In this document: piece after piece, positions 5,613 through 9,386 of the stretch
How positions within the stretch are numbered: position 1 is the stretch's first letter
Layout of the letters: every line of letters begins with the position of its first letter
Origin: CAJGCS01 sp045589955
Lineage (GTDB): Bacteria; Bacillota_I; Bacilli_A; ML615J-28; CAG-313
NCBI GenBank assembly: GCA_045589955.1
Contig: JAZNQD010000005.1
Coordinates: 1-9,386, forward strand
DNA length: 9,386 bases
Direction: 5' to 3'
The notes under the pieces: generated by a model
What the model saw: the letters and a program-made list of their open reading frames with translations, nothing else
The model's database searches: none
Told to the model about the DNA's origin: nothing
Program-made: the position numbers and the translations under genes

Positions 5613-8600
5613 ATGAGAAATACTAAAATATTAAAAATATGTGCGATACTATTTGCTATTTTTGCTTTTTTGTTTTGTTTACAAGATCAAAATAATAAAA
5701 AGGTAGTAAATGCAAGTAGTACTTCTTATGCAAATATTGAAGAAAGTGCAATTTATTTAAGAAGTCAAATGGTTTCACGCTTAAATACTGTTGAAATATT
5801 GATTAATGGAAGTCACTTAAACGATAGTGACATTAGTAATCTATATAATTTAGCTATTAAACATACAGGCGTTCCTTATGAAGGAGATTACATAACTGGT
5901 AATTTAAATAATTATAGCTACACTATTAATCATCTTACAAATGATGAAATTCTTAGTACTAAAGTTGTATTCACTTTTGATTGGTTATCAACATATGAAA
6001 TGGAACAAGAAGTAACCAATAAAATCAATAATATATTAGCAGAATTAAATTTATCTGATGCTTCTGACTATGATAAGATTAAAGGTGTTTATGATTATAT
6101 TACCGAAAATGTTCATTATGATTTATCACATGATCATGAAGTTGAATCTAATGTTCATGATAATACTGTTCACTCAACATATTCAGCAGTAGTATCTGAA
6201 CTTACTGTATGTCAAGGCTTTTCAACCATGGCATATCGTCTGTTTTTAGAACTTGGTATTGATTCTCGTTACATAACTGGTATGGGAAATAATGAATATC
6301 ATGCTTGGAATATTGTTAAACTTGATGGTTTATATTATAATATTGATGCTACATGGGATCGTGGATTATCAGTTTTTTATCGATATTTTTTATGTACAGA
6401 TTATAACTTCCAAGGTCATGAAAGAGATATTGAGTTTTTGTCAAACGATTTTTATCAAAATTACCCAATGGCAGAAGTACCTTATGGGATTTCAGTTGAA
6501 GCTTCTGGAAAGATAAATAGCAATTTATCATGGTATCTTGAAGCTAACGGAACTTTAACCATTTCTGGAACAGGAAATATTCCTGCATATTCATATGATT
6601 CTGCTCCTTGGGCATCATATCGAAATGCAATTAAAAAAATTGTTATTGGTGAAGGCGTTGTTGAAATAGGTAATTACGCATTTATAAGATGTAATTATAC
6701 AACAACAGTTGAGTTACCTACAACATTGAAAAGAATTGGAAATTATGCTTTTGATAATTGTCGTTCAGTCAAAGAATTTAATTTACCTGATGGATTAGTA
6801 TCAGTAGGTACAAATGCTTTTTCAGAGTGTACCGCAATAACAAGCATTGTTTTTCCTGATTCTGTTACCTATGTAGGATCAAGTGTATTTAGTACTTGTT
6901 ATAACTTAGAATATGTAAAATTATCTTCAGGAATGACTTCTATTCCTGATAGTATGTTTTTTAACTGTGACAGTTTACAAACTATTATTATACCTGATAG
7001 TATTACTAAAATAGAAGATACAGTATTTTGTGGTTGTGATGGACTATTTTCAATTATGTTACCAAAACAACTAGCATCTTTAGGCGTTGCAGTTTTTAGC
7101 GATTGTACTAAATTACAAGTAATTGATGTCCATGTGGATAATCCATATTTCAACGCAACAAATGGTGTTTTATTTAATGAGGATATGACAAAGATAATTG
7201 CTTATCCGGCAGGTAAAACCTATACTTCCTATACTATCCCAGAAGGTGTAACGACTATTGGGTATGGAGCATTTGGAGGTTCAAGATATTTAATATCAGT
7301 AAATTTTCCCAATTCATTAACACGTATTGAAGGAAGTGCTTTTTCTGATTGTATCAAATTAAATGAACTTGTTTTTCCTGCAAACTTAACTTATATTGGT
7401 CAACAAGCTTTCCATACTTGTAAAAACCTTTATAAAATTTCATTCTTAAATCCTAATACTACATTTGATTGGCATGTATTTAGTAATTGTAAATCATTGG
7501 TTACTGTTTCACTACCTTCAAATCTTTCAAAAATTGAAGTTGGATTATTTAGTGGTTGTGAGGCATTAAGATCGATTTATATACCTGAATCAGTTAGCAT
7601 GATTGATGATGGTGCCTTTGGTCACTGTTATAAGCTTGAAGAAATTACTATTCCTAAAAACGTTAGTTCAATTGGTTATACAGCATTTAGTAATTGTACT
7701 TCTTTAAAAAGAGTTTATATTAATGGAAATATTTATTCAGTTGATTGGAATTGTTTTTCAACTTGTACAAACTTAAAATTTGTCCATCTTAAGGGAACTT
7801 TCATGGGAATTGATTCATCTGCTTTCAAAGAATGTAATATTACATCTTTATATGTAGATGATCAGTCATTATTAAATAGTATTACTAGTTATAATTCAAT
7901 TTCTGGTCTTGTGAAAAATTTACAAACAATCGGTATTAATAGTTCACTGACATCAATTCCATCATATATTACAAGTAATTTTACATATCAAAGTATTGTT
8001 GAATTTAATGGAGTAGAGTATAATCTATATTCTAAACATACTTGTTCATTTACTACATTATCAAATAATTATGAAAATTGTATTACTTGTCATTCATTAC
8101 AAGATCGACATATTCATAGTTATAGTGTAAAGATTGTTGATCCAACTTGTATAAGTATGGGATATACTCTTTATACTTGCGCTTGTGGTTATTCTAGAAA
8201 AACAAGTTGGACTAATGAATTAGGTCATTCAATGGGTGAGTGGTATGTTTACGAAGAAGTATATTGTTTTGCAGATGGATTTAATAGAAGAGATTGTTCT
8301 AGATGTAGTTATCATGAATTAGAAAGAGTATACGCAACTGGTCATTCCTACACATTTGTAATTACTAACCCGACTTGTACCGAAGAAGGTTTTACTACAC
8401 ATACATGTAGTAGATGTGGAAATACACTTAAAGATTCTATTGTTCCAGCTTTAGGTCATGATTTAATTATTAGTTCTGGAATAGATCCAACATGTACTGA
8501 AACTGGTCTTACTGAAGGCAGTCATTGTTCAAGATGTGATTATAAAGTAGCTCAAGAAATAATACCAGCCTTAGGTCATAATATGATTATTGACTCCAAA

Positions 8601-9386
8601 GTAGACCCAACATGTAGTGAAACTGGTCTTACTGAGGGAAGTCATTGTTCAAGATGTGATTATAAAGTAGCTCAAGAAATAATACCTGCCTTAGGTCATA
8701 ATATGATTATTGATGCCAAAGTCGATCCAACATGTACTGAAACCGGTCTTACTGAAGGAAGCCATTGTACAAGATGTGATTATAAAGTAGCTCAAGAAAT
8801 AATACCAGCTTTAGGTCATAATCTGATTATTGATGCCAAAGTCGATCCAACTTGTACTGAACCAGGTCTTACTGAAGGAAGTCATTGTTCAAGATGTGAT
8901 TATAAAGTAGCTCAAGAAATAATACCTGCCTTAGGTCATAATATGATTATTGATGAAAAAGTTGACCCAACATGTACTGAAACTGGTCTTACTGAAGGAA
9001 GTCACTGTTCAAGATGTGATTATAAAGTTGCTCAAGAAATAATACCAGCCTTAGATCATAATATGATTATTGATTCCAAAGTAGATCCAACATGTACTGA
9101 AACTGGTCTTACTGAAGGAAGTCATTGTTCAAGATGTGACTATAAAGTAGCTCAAGAAATAATACCTGCCTTAGGTCATAATATGATTATTGATGAAAAG
9201 GTAGATCCAACATGTACTGAAACTGGTCTTACTGAAGGCAGTCATTGTTCAAGATGTGATTATAAAGTAGCTCAAGAAATAATACCAGCCTTAGGTCATA
9301 ATATGATTTTTGATGAAAAAGTAGACCCAACATGTAGTGAAACTGGTCTTACTGAAGGAAGTCATTGTTCAAGATGTGACTATAAA
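5613..9386 (+). CDS. Large exported surface protein: transglutaminase-like domain, BspA leucine-rich repeats, Cys-rich tandem repeats (3' end outside window)
   Basis: The frame stays open for 1258 codons to the window end. Residues 1-34 form a signal peptide (basic start, hydrophobic 9-23, possible cleavage after VNA34). Residues 153-270 resemble a transglutaminase/cysteine-protease core, with the expected triad Cys200 (VCQGF), His230 (YHAWN) and Asp245 (NIDATWD). From 312 (NGTLTISGTG) to about 800 run BspA-type LRR_5 repeats of the form AFxxCxxLxxIxIPxSVxxIG, with the usual island DNPYFNATNGVLF near 509. Residues 811-946 are divergent Cys-rich modules, and from 947 on come 40-residue near-identical units. 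The protein is expected on the cell surface or secreted, probably for adhesion; BspA relatives bind host proteins. The transglutaminase-like part may cleave or link peptides. No anchor is visible because the C-terminus is missing. It has its own promoter and follows a terminator. Confidence 0.92.
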   Translation, partial: MRNTKILKICAILFAIFAFLFCLQDQNNKKVVNASSTSYANIEESAIYLRSQMVSRLNTVEILINGSHLNDSDISNLYNLAIKHTGVPYEGDYITGNLNNYSYTINHLTNDEILSTKVVFTFDWLSTYEMEQEVTNKINNILAELNLSDASDYDKIKGVYDYITENVHYDLSHDHEVESNVHDNTVHSTYSAVVSELTVCQGFSTMAYRLFLELGIDSRYITGMGNNEYHAWNIVKLDGLYYNIDATWDRGLSVFYRYFLCTDYNFQGHERDIEFLSNDFYQNYPMAEVPYGISVEASGKINSNLSWYLEANGTLTISGTGNIPAYSYDSAPWASYRNAIKKIVIGEGVVEIGNYAFIRCNYTTTVELPTTLKRIGNYAFDNCRSVKEFNLPDGLVSVGTNAFSECTAITSIVFPDSVTYVGSSVFSTCYNLEYVKLSSGMTSIPDSMFFNCDSLQTIIIPDSITKIEDTVFCGCDGLFSIMLPKQLASLGVAVFSDCTKLQVIDVHVDNPYFNATNGVLFNEDMTKIIAYPAGKTYTSYTIPEGVTTIGYGAFGGSRYLISVNFPNSLTRIEGSAFSDCIKLNELVFPANLTYIGQQAFHTCKNLYKISFLNPNTTFDWHVFSNCKSLVTVSLPSNLSKIEVGLFSGCEALRSIYIPESVSMIDDGAFGHCYKLEEITIPKNVSSIGYTAFSNCTSLKRVYINGNIYSVDWNCFSTCTNLKFVHLKGTFMGIDSSAFKECNITSLYVDDQSLLNSITSYNSISGLVKNLQTIGINSSLTSIPSYITSNFTYQSIVEFNGVEYNLYSKHTCSFTTLSNNYENCITCHSLQDRHIHSYSVKIVDPTCISMGYTLYTCACGYSRKTSWTNELGHSMGEWYVYEEVYCFADGFNRRDCSRCSYHELERVYATGHSYTFVITNPTCTEEGFTTHTCSRCGNTLKDSIVPALGHDLIISSGIDPTCTETGLTEGSHCSRCDYKVAQEIIPALGHNMIIDSKVDPTCSETGLTEGSHCSRCDYKVAQEIIPALGHNMIIDAKVDPTCTETGLTEGSHCTRCDYKVAQEIIPALGHNLIIDAKVDPTCTEPGLTEGSHCSRCDYKVAQEIIPALGHNMIIDEKVDPTCTETGLTEGSHCSRCDYKVAQEIIPALDHNMIIDSKVDPTCTETGLTEGSHCSRCDYKVAQEIIPALGHNMIIDEKVDPTCTETGLTEGSHCSRCDYKVAQEIIPALGHNMIFDEKVDPTCSETGLTEGSHCSRCDYK
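8043..8450 (+). repeat. Divergent Cys-rich modules preceding the regular array
   Basis: Encodes residues 811-946 of the surface protein. Successive modules keep a Cys, about 9-10 residues, a CxxC or CxC, and a later GH: NCITCH, YTCACGY, DCSRCS and HTCSRCG, with NELGH, YATGH and PALGH between them. They share the plan of the 40-residue units but not their near-identity, and look like older diverged copies. Confidence 0.75.
8451..9386 (+). repeat. Tandem array of 120-bp units, seven full and one partial
   Basis: Units start at 8451, 8571, 8691, 8811, 8931, 9051, 9171 and 9291; the last is cut by the window after 96 bases. Each encodes 40 residues, LGHNMIID.KVDPTC then TETGLTEGSHCSRC then DYKVAQEIIPA, with Cys at 15, 26 and 29 and His at 3 and 25. 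Copies are nearly identical in DNA, and the first is the most divergent at its 5' side. Residue 9 varies (S, A or E). Unit 6 reads LDH instead of LGH. All lengths are multiples of three, so the reading frame is kept. Confidence 0.97.

Noticed and set aside
6292..6516. Plus-strand frame of 74 codons inside the surface-protein gene
   Set aside because: It lies in a different frame within the transglutaminase-like domain and has no start signals; it is a shadow.
6349..6531. Minus-strand frame of 60 codons
   Set aside because: Antisense to the surface-protein gene with no ribosome binding site or recognisable product.
6899..7153. Minus-strand frame of 84 codons
   Set aside because: Antisense to the leucine-rich repeat region; the repeats create long open frames by composition.
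8070..8100. Heme-binding CxxCH motif (CITCH)
   Set aside because: It occurs once, inside a series of modules with CxxC spacing, and fits the Cys-repeat plan better than a c-type cytochrome site.
8451..9386. CRISPR array or non-coding satellite
   Set aside because: Units are 120 bases with no alternation of short repeats and unique spacers, and all copies are in frame with the coding sequence.
1..9386. tRNA, rRNA, riboswitch, insertion sequence or phage genes
   Set aside because: I saw no cloverleaf, rRNA signature, transposase, integrase or terminal inverted repeat; intergenic gaps are all under about 140 bases.

Overview
The window reads as chromosomal DNA of a very A+T-rich, low-GC Gram-positive-type bacterium. 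L32, YceD/DUF177, RsmH and a class B penicillin-binding protein all look like Firmicutes/Bacilli proteins, and the PBP implies a cell wall. Every Trp codon I read is TGG, and TGA closes one small gene, so the standard bacterial code fits better than the Mycoplasma code. My best guess is an uncultured, probably gut- or animal-associated member of the Bacilli (Erysipelotrichales/RF39-like). This is inferred from gene style only.

Layout. Positions 2-928 hold the 3' end of a kinase-fold protein resembling a degenerate CotS/YutH protein. A 61-codon membrane-protein gene (902-1087, minus) converges on it. From a divergent promoter region run yceD (1223-1666) and rpmF (1672-1926), which form an operon closed by a hairpin terminator. 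rsmH (2014-2943) has its own extended -10 promoter. A strong bidirectional terminator separates it from a convergent LacX-like aldose 1-epimerase gene (2980-3858, minus). Divergent from that gene, 3945-5480 encodes a class B PBP whose -10 box lies five bases before the ATG, as expected for a leaderless message. The PBP gene stops three codons after the KTGTA motif and so lacks the end of its transpeptidase domain.

From 5613 to the window end runs one open gene of at least 1258 codons for a large exported protein. Its order is signal peptide, transglutaminase-like domain, BspA-type leucine-rich repeats, divergent Cys-rich modules, then a tandem array of 120-bp (40-residue) Cys-rich units that is still running at position 9386.

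How the parts relate. yceD-rpmF is a ribosome-linked operon, and RsmH modifies 16S rRNA. rsmH and the PBP are normally neighbours in the division/cell-wall (dcw) cluster, but here they are separated by an inverted metabolic gene with its own terminator. The last third is accessory in character: a surface protein with an expanding repeat array directly abuts the broken PBP. The most notable points are the PBP truncation junction, the repeat array with its higher-order pattern, the multidomain surface protein, the apparent leaderless start, and the small unlisted membrane-protein gene.
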